From: Acanthaster planci
Lineage: Eukaryota > Echinodermata > Asteroidea > Valvatida > Acanthasteridae
NCBI RefSeq assembly: GCF_001949145.1
Contig: NW_019091412.1
Coordinates: 906,015 to 970,014, forward strand
Direction of reading: 5' to 3'
DNA: 64,000 nt
Every line of letters starts with the position of its first letter. Position 1 is the first letter of the stretch. This document shows positions 1 to 11,010 of the stretch, in pieces. The translations under genes were made by a program, and so were the position numbers. The notes under the pieces are model-generated. The model did not search any database. It was given only the letters and a program-made list of their open reading frames with translations, and was not told where the DNA came from.

Positions 1-607
1 GTTAGCATTATTGACACTGCCCTGCATGCATTAGTTGCAACTGCTGATTTGTGTGAGAACAAGTGGTTTGTTGAATGAACACGCCAGCACACTGCTGGCA
101 GGTGCACGTCACCATGGCAACCTGTTCACTGGATATATTTATCAGATCAATATACACTGACGTGGCAATACTAAACCCGTTGGAGGATTGAGGACTCTTT
201 AAGTTTAATATGGCATTACAGTGTACCTGTTACAGGGAAAATAAAAAGAGTAATTTTAAGCACATGGTGTACCGGTTCACCTTCATGTATTGTTTTGAAT
301 TCCGTCTCTCATGGCTTTGTTCAAAAATGGTCCCAATCCTTTCCTTTTTTCCAAAGTAATTGGAATCAGCAGGACGAAATGATTTTTAAGACAGCTCCAG
401 TAGTCCTTGGAATGAGCCCTGCCAACCCTCTGCATGTACATATTTCTTTTAAATTCTTAGTTTTTTCCTATTTGTCGGCACACATGTATGTCTCTCATGG
501 CCACTCGAAGGCCAGTGGTCTTATTAATCAGGTCCAAACATGTGTAACCTTACATAGTATGATGATGTTGAAGGCCGTAACTCCTTGCCAATGTTGGTTT
601 ATTGTAG
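1..607 (+). other. intron of GNE
   Basis: This stretch precedes the first visible GNE exon, whose acceptor is ttattgtag at 599-607. I found no exon continuing the GNE kinase domain upstream. An open frame at 295-747 is merely the intron read through into the exon. Confidence 0.6.
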
Positions 608-2570
608 GAATCAGTACAGGAGGTCGAGTGGATCCAGGAGGGGGAGTAGTCAAACATTCCACCAAAGCTTTAGAAGGTACGTGCAAAGTGCTTAGCTCTG
701 AGTTATTCAACTTATGTCAAATGAAAAGAAAAAAACATTTCTTGTGAAACTGATTAGAAAAGGGCAAGGCTAGCTAGATAATTTAGAAAGTGTACCGGCT
801 TTCTATGATCATGCCTGGCAGAAGGGTTTTGCAGCAGATGGTTAAATTTTGGCCTTCCTCCTGGTAACAAGTGATGTTTATTTACAACTGGGATTGTATT
901 TTTTGCTTAAGGTTGGTCAGAAATTGACCTAAGGACTCCAATATCTAGCATGCTGCACCTGCCTGTCTGGGTAGATAACGACGGTAACTGTGCTGCTCTC
1001 GGTGTACGTGCCTTTGGCTGTGGAAAAGGAGTAGAAGACTTTGTTACCATAGCAACGGGAACTGGTGAGTTGGCATACAGTGGCATCCAATACACCAGCT
1101 GTTAGTTTTAGCTAATAATTTACCAGTGTTTGCAGCTGTGTGGCAATTCGACTTCAAATATGTTTTGTAATGACAGGTGCGAACATTGTGCATATCAGGC
1201 ACAAGACTGGAAGTTCATTTTTTTAAAGGAGGAAATTCCAACTGCTCAAGATTTTTTGGTACCATTTCAATTTCAGTAGTAATCAGAGAGAAAATGATGA
1301 AAGTAGGCGATTCAAGGAAAAGTAGCCTGTCTGGTATTTGTATTATCCTAAAGATGATATTCCATAATTAACATCAACTTCACTCAGCCTGTTTGCCTTA
1401 TGTCACTTTTAGGAATTGGTGGAGGCATTGTTCTGGGTGGTAAGCTCATCCATGGAACAGAGTTCTGTGCAGCTGAATTGGGCCACACTAAGGTTTCCTT
1501 AGGAGGACCAACCTGTCAATGTGGGGGTACTGGATGTGTGGAAGCTTACAGCTCTGGATTGGCTCTACAGCAAGAGGCTCTGAGGCTGTATGCAGGTAGC
1601 AGCGGGATCTTAGACAAACAAGATTTGCAATTTATTCCATTGGAACTTCCTTTCTTTTAATGAATTTGTTGGAGTTTACTTCAGCTTGATCATTGGGCAA
1701 ACTGATTTGGTATCAGTTGTCTTGTGGAAAGCACCTTGAAAGTATTCATTTTTAAAATGAACATCTCCTCAAAAGATTTCCTTGGCATAGTTAGTGCCTT
1801 CAGTTGTAGAAAGTCATGCAGGAAAACTTTGTAATTGTCATAACAAATTGTTTTCTTAAAAGCAGAATTTGCTTTTACCGACAGAGGGTAATCTGCTGAC
1901 TGAGGGATTCCATCTAGAGAATAACGAGAAGATCACAGCCAGGCACTTAGTTGAGGCTGCCAAGCTTGGTAATAAGAAGGCACAGGACATCTTGGACAGA
2001 GGTGAGGGGCAGTTTCCAATTCTTTCAAAATGAACTCAGAATCTCTCACCTGACTTCGTAGAAACAAGTTTAAACCTGTGCTGGTATGGACTGTCACAGG
2101 AATTCTCTCTTGCATTCATTCAAAGGAGCATTTTTATGATCCAAAAGCATTGCAGATTTGTGCACATTATTAAGAAATTTGAACGCGGCCATCCAGCACC
2201 TGTCTAACCTAAAAACCAGAGTACACAGGGCATGTCATGTGACCTTGGCTCCTGGAATTAACCAGGCCACCTAGCATCATTTAGTATTCATGTTCTTTAA
2301 TGTTAAGTAAGCATTCCCATCTCATTATTAACAGGTGCCAAGGCTGTGGCATCAGTGGTTGTGAATCTTCTTCACATCCTTAACCCGTCCATGGTGGTCC
2401 TGTGTGGTGTGTTAGCCCCAGCTTACATTGAGACAGTGCGTAACGTTGTCAAGAAAGAGGCACTGCCCTCGGCTGGTCACGCAGACATCACAGCCTCCTC
2501 GCTTCAAGAACCGGCTCTGTTGGGAGCTGCTAGTCTGGTCCTCGAATACGCTACTAGAAGGATCTACTGA
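608..2570 (+). CDS. GNE: GNE C-terminal part: N-acetylmannosamine kinase domain (partial gene, 5' exons outside window)
   Basis: Five coding exons: 608-676, 912-1064, 1413-1595, 1885-2001, 2335-2570, all joined in phase with AG/GT borders. GNE is the cytosolic two-domain enzyme that makes and phosphorylates N-acetylmannosamine for sialic acid synthesis; only the kinase (ROK-family) half is visible. Readable motifs are [24 protein letters not shown] (catalytic Asp in DND), GTGIGGG, AELGH followed by the zinc-binding [12 protein letters not shown], and the C-terminal [17 protein letters not shown], which closely resembles the vertebrate end. The exon before position 608, with the phosphate-binding loop and the epimerase domain, was not found in 1-607, so the gene starts before the window. 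A bacterial-type ROK glucokinase is unlikely because of the introns and the GNE-like ending. Confidence 0.93.
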
Positions 2571-2705
2571 AATATCAACATTTTCTACATGGTGTGGTCA
2601 TATTTATCACTCTATGAGTGGACATAGCTTTCCTTCTTACATCTACCCGGGTGTAAGGCTGCCTATCGTTATAGCAGTTGTTTACATTTGAAGCTAGGAA
2701 CCTGG

Positions 2706-2711
2706 AATAAA
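2706..2711 (+). promoter_or_regulatory. probable polyadenylation signal of GNE
   Basis: AATAAA lies 136 bases after the GNE stop codon, which gives a short 3' untranslated region. Further AATAAA hexamers downstream (near 3686, 4174 and 4198) could serve longer forms. Confidence 0.5.
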
Positions 2712-5054
2712 GGAGATTTTAGTTTGGACCATTTCTATTTATTTCTGTGGGACCGGTGTAATGCCCACTGATGTGTCATATTTATGGACATTTCAGGCCA
2801 ACTAGCATAGGCAGTGTGATAAATTTTACAGATTTTTGTTTTTAGGTAGAGTGGATGCCTTGGCTTTATTTTTGAATTGTGGAAAAATTTGGCTGCTTTA
2901 CTGAAGGATGAAATGAATTTTAACATGGGTTTATGGACAACCAATCAATTATTTAAGATTTTAAAGGTACTGTAGGACCTACATTTGTGTTGTATTGTAG
3001 ATCAAGAAGCAGGGAGCTGTTACTCTGTGCCAGGGAATAGCAGTCGAGTAGGTTTGAGGATACACGTCAGTCTAGCAACTTATGAAGGACTTTTTGGCTC
3101 ATTGTTTGTAGCTCTAGAGGGTATTTTCTTTGATAAATTCCCTTGTTTAGTCTGGAAGGAAACTGGCTTGGGCCTGATGACTGTGTCTTCTAACTTCTAC
3201 TTCAACCCTGACTTTTGGTAGGTGTTTGGTTGCTGATGATACTAGCCTGGTCCACAAGCCGCTGAGAGTTGCTCGAGAAAATCAGATGACAACAACCATG
3301 TGTGTGTGTGTATCTCTGGGTTCTTTTGTCAAATGGCCCATTTGTTTTGAGTCTAAGTAGATTGCTTGACATGCTGGAAGAGTTTTGCTGCAGTTTGATG
3401 TCGACAGGATTTGGCAAAGGAGTACCTAGGACTTTCGCCCATGTTCTAAATCTGCGATGTTGCCTCCAACATATCATTGGACATACTACATTGCAATCTG
3501 CTTTAAATTAATGAATACAGATTAGATTTTGTTTTTGGTGTACATCATGGCAGTTGTACCAGCCTTTCCATTGTGGGTCCATACGTAATTCAGCACGTAG
3601 GTCAAAGTATTGGCAGTGATATTTGAATGTTGGACATTCTTAGAAATTTATTTATGACTTCGTTTTCTCCACCCCTATACCCGATGAATAAATTTTAAGA
3701 TTCATTTTCTTCGATAAGACTTTGTAAAGGTCACATCAATTACTTGGAGGATTGTCAGATGTTGACAAAATGATATGACCGTTTTACTTAATGTGTAAGT
3801 CCTAAGTGTACAGATCAACACCACAAGGTGTGGCCATTCTTTCTATTGCATGAGCGACATGTACGTAAGTATTTATATATTTAATGAACTCTGATTCCGA
3901 AATCTAGACAGAGTGCAAAGTCGGCTGATACATGTATAGGCCTTGAGCTGGACCAAAAGAGGGCGCTATTTCCATAGCGACAGAGGCTCCTTTGGAACTA
4001 ACTGCAAATTGCTGGTCCACGAATGACAGCAGTCGCGCCGCTAACAACAAAATTAACACTCCTGACCAACGTGGCTCAAGTGATGAGGGGTGCTTCTGCT
4101 CGAGATGGATACATACATTTATGTGCCTCAGAAGTTGGAAAGATGTCAGCACCTAGATTAAATCTAAGTAGAGAATAAATAGTAATACTGTTTGCTTGAA
4201 TAAAGTCGTTCTGTGATTGGAGAACAGCCTTGTGATCAGCCTGAAAATAGCCATGTTACATGGATCAAGTTCATTATGCACTGTTTGATGTAAGTGAATG
4301 GAACACTGTGCTCACAAATGAAGATGTCAACTGTTCTTTCAGACAAGAAGTTTCGCAGGAGTCGGAGGTTTTCATGTATTGATTCATTTCTTGTACTGTA
4401 GTTTACAGTTGTCATTTTGACTTATTGGCACAATGTACACAAACGATAATTGAATGCCATGATTGGGATATTCCGTTGTTCAACTCGGCTGGCAGCAATG
4501 CTCAAGGTGCTGTGTGCCCCTCAAGGCCTTTGGCATATCCTGCATCAGATCTGTCAACAATTTTTCAATAATTTTGATGGTACAGAATAAATTCATAAGT
4601 GGTATGAAAGCAGGTGATTATTGAAAGATAAGTACATAACACATGGACGTTGCATGTTTTTACTTTAGAATTTTATTTTTGGATTGAAATTGATGTTTTA
4701 TGTCATTGTAGACATGGAGACACCTGTAGCGGGTCTTTGGCTTATATACATGTACATGTGCACCCCTGATTCACATCTTGAGTTAGAGCTATGTACATTG
4801 ATAAATACGGCATTCAAAGCAACTCTTTGAGCTTTAAATAAATTATATATATATGAATATGCCAAAGAAGCTGTATATTTATCAAAGACTGGTTTAACCC
4901 AAGAATTGTGAAGATGAAATCTTTATTACATAAAGTTTGACAGCTTCTAAATAATTTTGGTTTTTCTTCACTGTGTGGTACATGTATATTACTATAAAAA
5001 TCCAGCTTCAATTATAAATATTGAATGTTTTTGTTTTTTCAATCCAAGTTTGAA
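2712..5054. other. intergenic region between GNE and SPATA24
   Basis: No exon chain was recognised on either strand; open frames here are short and lack splice-site support. The region holds a small GT run at 3299-3311 and a GC-rich patch around 3954-4050 that includes an AGAGGGCGC motif at 3958-3966. The part nearest SPATA24 is AT-rich and may belong to that gene's 3' untranslated region. Confidence 0.5.
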
Positions 5055-5760
5055 TTTATTTCACTGAAGTTAGATAAATAAACGTTCTTGCTGTTTTGAC
5101 CTTAAATTCATCTTTTGATTTCCACTCAACAGTCCTGCGTATAAAATTTCTTTCTAAAATGCCTACTTTTACAACACACCAAATGCTAACAAAAATACTT
5201 GAGACACCCAGAGTAATACAGACTTCAGACACACTTCAAATGTCAAAAAAAGGAAGCGAAAACCTTCAACCTTCTAATTGTACAAAATAATTGCACATTC
5301 CAAATCATTTTATGTACATATGTGTACACTACAGAATAGAGTTTTTTGTTGACGTCAGAAATTCAGATACTGAATTTCGTTAATGGCAGAGTGCAGAACT
5401 GAAGTGGCCAATCCTGATTTTGGACGGCATCATTTTTGGGAGAACAAGGAAAGAATGCCAAAGTGGTAAGATTTTGTGCAATTAAGAACATTTGTATGCA
5501 TAGTACCTGTAAACATATTTCAGTATGAACTGTCGAAATTTTCAAAACGTCTATTTTTTTTCCTCAAAACCCGATCAGCGACATCATATCTGAGATACAG
5601 AGAGTATAAAAGCCACTGCACAAGCATACATGTACTTCCCTCTACAAACCACTGACATACTATTCTCCCTATTTGATGCAGCAACACTGTGTATCTCACT
5701 GTGAAGAACGAGGAAACGTCGAGAGAAGTTGAGGTGTCATGGAGTTTTGTGTTAGTACCT

Positions 5761-7454
5761 TCATTTTCCTGATTGACTATAGCCTCTGCGGTAACTGCCC
5801 TTGGCAGACAAAGTGCGTACGATGTAAGCCTCTTGCTGTAACTGCACATTCAACTCCTGCACCTGAAACAATTGGTAAGATACAAAGAGGGTTGTTTTGG
5901 TTGAGAGAGGACAGTGATTTTCAATTTGGAAGGGAGTAAAGTGATCCACCAAAGAAGTAATTGATGCCATTTTTGGAGCTCTCTTATTTTGGCAGAAATG
6001 AAACAATGAAAGTTACGTGTCGGTGCAATTATGTAACTAAAAAATACTGATCAAATCATTTAGTCACATACTGTAGCTTCAACATGGTCTAAGAAGTGAC
6101 AATGTAAATAGTAGATCATTATTTGGCCAAGATTGGAGTCGATTTATAACCCATGATATTTTTTACCTGTTGTCTATGATTGTCTTTCTGTTTGGCTAGT
6201 CTCTGCTTCAAGTCTCTTATCTTGGACTCTTTCAGACTCAGCAAGTCATCTTGCTTCTGTTTTTCAGTTTCAATGGCTGGATAAAGAGACAACTTGAAAG
6301 GTCTTCACATGTACAGCAAACAACAGAAATTTCATATCCACTTCTTGATTTTGTGAAATAAAGCTCATGGGCCGTTCACCTTACCTGAAAATCTTGTTTT
6401 GAGCTGGCTTGCTTTTGCATTGTCTTTTACCGACTTTTCTTTCAACTGACCAAACCTGTAAGAAAATGACAGTAAGGAGAATGGTATTGACAAATTCTGA
6501 CAGTGTCAAGTCACAAACAACCAAAAAGTGACCTATTTTGCATTATACATCAACAGGTCTCATAGCTTTAAATTCCTTCTGTTTCCAAATCGGGAACTAA
6601 ACTTCGACTAGTCTGGTGACAGACTCCTTTTTTTCAGAGTGAAGTGGATTTAACTTACGACTGCTCAAAGTTGGCCTTCTCTCGCTCCAGTTGTGTACTC
6701 AAGACTTCAATCTCCCCCAAGGCAAACTGCAACTTGTCACTCTCGCTGGCTAGCCTGGCCTTTGTCTCCTCGTGTTGCCGTCTTTCCTCCTGCCAAACCA
6801 ATTTCAAAAGAATTCAGTTCATTGTACATGAAAAAATCCTGAAAGTAAAAGCTTTAAAATGAGAGTTCAACATTTTGATCCAAGCATAATCTCTGACAGG
6901 TACAAACAGACATTTCTGGATAGACAGCATTCAAACTATATCTAAGAGTGACGACTACCTTAAGTTGTTCAACAAGCTCATCATATTCCAGTTTGGATAC
7001 TGTATCCTGATCAATCCGCATCTGCTACAAAAAAGAAGGACATCTTAAAACAGGGTAACAGTCAACACATTGAGGTAATTCTGTATGTTGCTGTATGTAT
7101 TAAGGACCTCTGCTGTGTGAGGTTATTGACAGGTGTAATAAACCAAATACATGGAACTATTCTAAAATCTGAGGATCAACCATCAGGATGAATTAGCCTC
7201 AGATCAAGGCTGAACTCATGCAGTTACATTATCAGTATAGTCTTTGTTCGAGTTGTTAACTGTAAGCGTCAAAGGCATTAGAAGTAGTATTAATCCTGAT
7301 TTGATAGTTATTCCTCAACACAACTATCTCTGCAGTGAACAGTAATGTGTTGTTTTCTTACTTGTTCTTTCCACGATTGCAACACTTGTCTTTGGGTCAG
7401 AAGAACATCTTGCAGTTGTTTGTGGACTAACATTTCAGCAGTTATACTGGCCAT
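5761..7454 (-). CDS. SPATA24: SPATA24-like coiled-coil protein, 189 residues
   Basis: Six coding exons in transcription order: 7454-7362, 7024-6959, 6789-6659, 6455-6385, 6276-6167, 5862-5761. The joined frame is 570 nt, 189 residues plus stop, against about 205 in mammals. The most diagnostic stretch, in exon 3, reads KLQFALGEIEVLSTQLEREK and is nearly the mammalian SPATA24 sequence; it is followed by heptad-rich Lys/Glu/Gln segments. The protein is predicted to be coiled coil almost throughout, with a short basic tail (GSYRRGYSQSGK) and no membrane segment. Mammalian SPATA24 is reported in testis; what it does in an invertebrate is unknown. The start ATG lies 10 bases inside its exon, after a probable acceptor ctcctgaag, so a 5' noncoding exon is expected near 8.2-8.3 kb. 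The final exon is the least conserved part. Confidence 0.85.
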
Positions 7455-8199
7455 TACAATGGGTCTTCAGGAGAAAAACAAAGCATTTCATTACTCCAAG
7501 CACAATCGAAACGTCTGGCAATGAATTATCTACCATGGGATGGGACATCTTCATAATGTGGAATATTACGGCATACAGGTGCATCAACAATTCAGCATAA
7601 TTGTAATGATGAGTGACAACAAGTATACGACTGTTTAAAAGACTAGTGTCAGAACATTGAACTCTGACCCCAGATCTGCAATAGTTCTCTCATGCATGTA
7701 TGATTATGTCATATGCCATTCCATTGTTTTCTAGCCCTTCATCGAGGAGAGTGCCCCATCCAACATTGAATAGATACTTGAATAGACTGAATAGACATTG
7801 AATAGACTGGCATGATAGGATTAGACTGCCAAGTTAACTTGGCCGAAATGATCAGACAGACAGTGTCAGAAACACGATGATCATGGTCCCAGCCATAGAC
7901 ACAATACTGTTTAGCATGTGCAGCTTTGTCACCAATCCACATGATATGCCCGATCCAATCAACTAGCGAGGCATTAAACTTACTTCGAGAACTCTAAGGT
8001 ACTAACTCCGTGATCATCGTGTCCATGGTGTTTTTATCATGTTTACGTCCTCCATGCCGCCGATTTATCTGTCCACACTAATACTTAATAGGTATCGATC
8101 GCTAAGATTGGGCCTCACGCCTTTGAAATATTCTTTACTCAGAATACAATATATTGGTGAAAATGTGCTCTTATCATACAACTGAGGGATACAGTAAGT

Positions 8200-8330
8200 T
8201 ACTTGCCTTCACTAACGAAACAAAATCTCCAAAGGATAGACGGAGCTCCGAAGACGGACAAATCTTCATTAGGCCGGTGCCGTTTTTGCCGCGATAATAC
8301 AAATATCGCGCCCTCTATGGTTTAAATTTG
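8200..8330 (-). promoter_or_regulatory. probable promoter and 5' noncoding exon region of SPATA24
   Basis: A local rise in CpG (tatcgcgcc, gccgcgataa, cggagctccg) lies about 0.8 kb upstream of the first coding exon, which begins at an acceptor and so needs an upstream exon. A GAGGGCG motif on the minus strand sits at 8309-8315. No TATA box is evident. The exact start is not resolved. Confidence 0.4.
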
Positions 8331-8679
8331 TCTAGGGGGGGCTGGGCGTACATGTTCCTGAAATAAACCATTAAAATCTCGTGTGTGTACAACACACGAC
8401 TCTGAGGTCGTAGTCACTTTGGAGAAAGTCAGTAGATGTGTCAATATACTGGGCTGGGGGATTTCCCTTTCCTCTTTGACAACTAAATCGTATTTTCAAA
8501 GATTGCCCAAAGAAAAGCAGATTTTATCCTTTTTCATCTGGTCATTTGCAGCGGTCAACATACACTTGTCTTTAGGAGTAAAAGAAAAGATGACATTCAA
8601 CTTGTTTAAAAGGTCTCCCTGGGTATAGAGAAAACAATCCCACATGTAACAGACAATTTCAACAATTATTGCGCACAGT

Positions 8680-8685
8680 TTTATT
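8680..8685 (-). promoter_or_regulatory. probable polyadenylation signal of NRBF2
   Basis: AATAAA on the minus strand, about 550 bases downstream of the NRBF2 stop. It is the first clear hexamer I see after the coding region. Confidence 0.45.
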
Positions 8686-9234
8686 GGTCCACTAAATCTA
8701 ACACCTTTGCTGCATCAAATGCATGTATTGTCATTGATAAATATAATCATTACATCATTGAAATAAACTGTCAGTCTGAACGCTGTTTTTTTCCTGGTAC
8801 TTCCATCTTCAGATTCAGCTTACTTTTAGTGCCAACCAAAACCGTTTACTTACTGTATGTTACAAAACAGACCCCCTCCAAATTTTTTAAATGCCTTTCT
8901 GCAGCAAAACTAATCCAAAAAGAAAGTTTTCAATTTGGAGTTGGATTTGGAGTTGCACTATGATCAATGTTGCCCCTGAAGTTCAAACAGCTAGGACAGT
9001 GAAACAAAAATGTCAGCACTGAAAGTATTCTGTAAGCATCTCCTCCCTTACACTTGAACGATAACTTGAGTAATTCAGTTAATACTACAAGTGAAAATCT
9101 AACTAATAACTGCTTCCGAAAAGCTCCTTCTAATCTTCACGTTTTAAATTTTACACCCAATGACAAATAATTGTATTGATCCAAGGTACGATTGCAGTTA
9201 AGTAGGAGATGTTACAGGCAACAAAATAGTCAAT

Positions 9235-10899
9235 TCAGATTATATCATCCACTTCTTCAAAGTCAGGGATGTTGAGTGGTTCCAGAGGAGACAATGAATC
9301 TGTCGGAGGGGAATAAGTAAAATCATTCATTAATGAAAATGGGGTTTCTAGTCTGGAATTAGTCCCCATTCCAAAATGGTTCTCTTCTCTGGTGGCGTCA
9401 CGTAATCTGCATTCTTCCAACTGTTGCTGAAGGTCAGACACCGTCTCTCTTAGTTTATGGTTCTCCTGCTCACAACACTCCAACACCTGGAAGAGCTGCA
9501 TTAAATGGCTTTGGAGCTCCTGGATTTGAGCGTCTAACTGTCGTATTTTCTGCTGGGATGTGGGAATTTCATGCCCCTCCAGTATAACATTTGGGGTTGG
9601 ATTGTGAGACGCAACTGGCTCTACATTGTCAGGATGTCTGTTCCTGAGGCCAAATGTCTTTATGGCTGCAATGAGCTGAGGCAAGCGATATTTTGGTTGT
9701 TCATTTTCAATGCTGTGATGCTCTCGTATCACAGCTAAGAGTGAGTCTGCTTCCTCTGAGGAATTGAACCTAGATTCTGTACTCTCTGTTCTCATCCTAC
9801 TTTCCTGCTCTTCGTGCTCCGCCCCTCCACCAACTGACAAGTCATACACTGGTTTGGGAACCCTCAGGCCATCAGGGCTGTCTTCATTCAGGAAGTGCCC
9901 ATTTGATACAGTCAGCACCGAATCCTGTTTGTGCTTATCCCATTGCTGCCGTTTCTTGATGACCTGCGGTTGTTTTCTCAAATTCTCAAGTTGAAGTTTC
10001 AGTGAAAGTATGGCTGAAGGGTTCTGTGTCTGTTGAATTGCGCCTTCCAGCTGATCTACAAATTGTGATAATAACAGACAAATTATTGACCTAAATCTGA
10101 GGAGCCCCATGTTTTTGGAGGGTTGATTTGAAGGAAATATATGGCCTGAAAGCAGTATAAGGGATATATTGGCCAAAGCCTTCATTGTAGTATTTGACCC
10201 AGGTATGTAAATTGTTGTTGCAGCATCCAACAACTAAAAACTGGAAAATAAACATTTGTAACCAGAGTGTTCTGAAATGAAGATAACTTCACAAACCTGC
10301 AGCTCTGATGTAACAAGATGACGCTTGGTCATAACGTCCATTTTGTAACATTTTCTCAGCTTGTCTCTCAATCTGATGGGCCTACATCGAGATCAAAATG
10401 AATGTAAAAAGTTGGTATGATAATTGTCTGAATAACTAGCACTCTGAGTCATAGTTATTTATACATGGGTGATAATTAGACTTAAGTTATATTTAGAGAC
10501 CGTCCCAGTGTTTGTATTTATAACTTATAGGCCTAGGCCGAAGTATGTAGTGATGCTGCTGTTTAGAATAGAAGGAAGAAAAACAGGAAATTAAGCGCAG
10601 AGCACACTATATTACAAAGCCAGCTGACTCGGTCTAATGTCATGGCTTCATATTACATTCGTATTGCTATCATATCACAAGAGCTTGTCAGTGTTGAACA
10701 AGTTCAACCATTCGGCCTGTGGTAAACGATTGTCATTGTCATGATCATGGTCACTGGGGTCTGATGATTCAACAATTTGGCCAATTTGTCCAGTGTTGCC
10801 AATGGATGATATAAAGTAACATAACATAGAATATCTTACCCGATTAAGCGGTGAATCAGGATCCATTCTCAGGTTTACCTCGTTGTTTCTGTGCAACAT
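9235..10899 (-). CDS. NRBF2: NRBF2 (PI3K complex I / autophagy subunit), 321 residues
   Basis: Three coding exons: 10899-10840, 10381-10297, 10055-9235; total 966 nt. The N-terminal MIT-type helical hairpin runs across the exon joins, with SPLNRAHQIERQAEKMLQ then GRYDQASSCYIRAA, aligning with the start of vertebrate NRBF2 (PLNLAHQQSRRAD...). A long Ser/Glu-rich linker follows, then a coiled coil (from KIRQLDAQIQELQSHLMQ to LQQQLEECRLRD) and an acidic end (PDFEEVDDII). NRBF2, like yeast Atg38, binds the ATG14-containing class III PI3-kinase complex and promotes autophagy. The protein is somewhat longer than the human one (287) because of the linker. Two in-frame starts exist, at residues 1 and 11; the second (AGAATGG) has the stronger Kozak context and matches the vertebrate length better. 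Confidence 0.87.
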
Positions 10900-11010
10900 T
10901 TTAACAGATTGTCGGGAGATTCACAAGTAACATAGAAAACACGCCTAGCCTCTAGCCTCTGAACGTTAGGCTGTACGTGTACCATGGAGTGCGCCCTCAT
11001 TTATTATAGA
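10900..11010 (-). promoter_or_regulatory. probable NRBF2 5' end / promoter
   Basis: This is the sequence immediately upstream of the first NRBF2 coding exon. It contains a GAGGGCG motif in transcription orientation at 10992-10998. No TATA box is clear and the start site is not resolved. Confidence 0.35.

Noticed and set aside
3904-4152. 82-residue minus-strand open frame in a GC-richer patch downstream of GNE
   Set aside because: No domain and no exon partners; the GC content comes from a short conserved-looking patch with a CTCF-like motif.
5520-5849. 109-residue minus-strand open frame overlapping the last SPATA24 exon
   Set aside because: Wrong frame relative to the spliced SPATA24 chain and no recognisable domain; it covers the 3' untranslated side.
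9764-9994. plus-strand open frame inside NRBF2 exon 3
   Set aside because: Antisense shadow of a well-supported exon.
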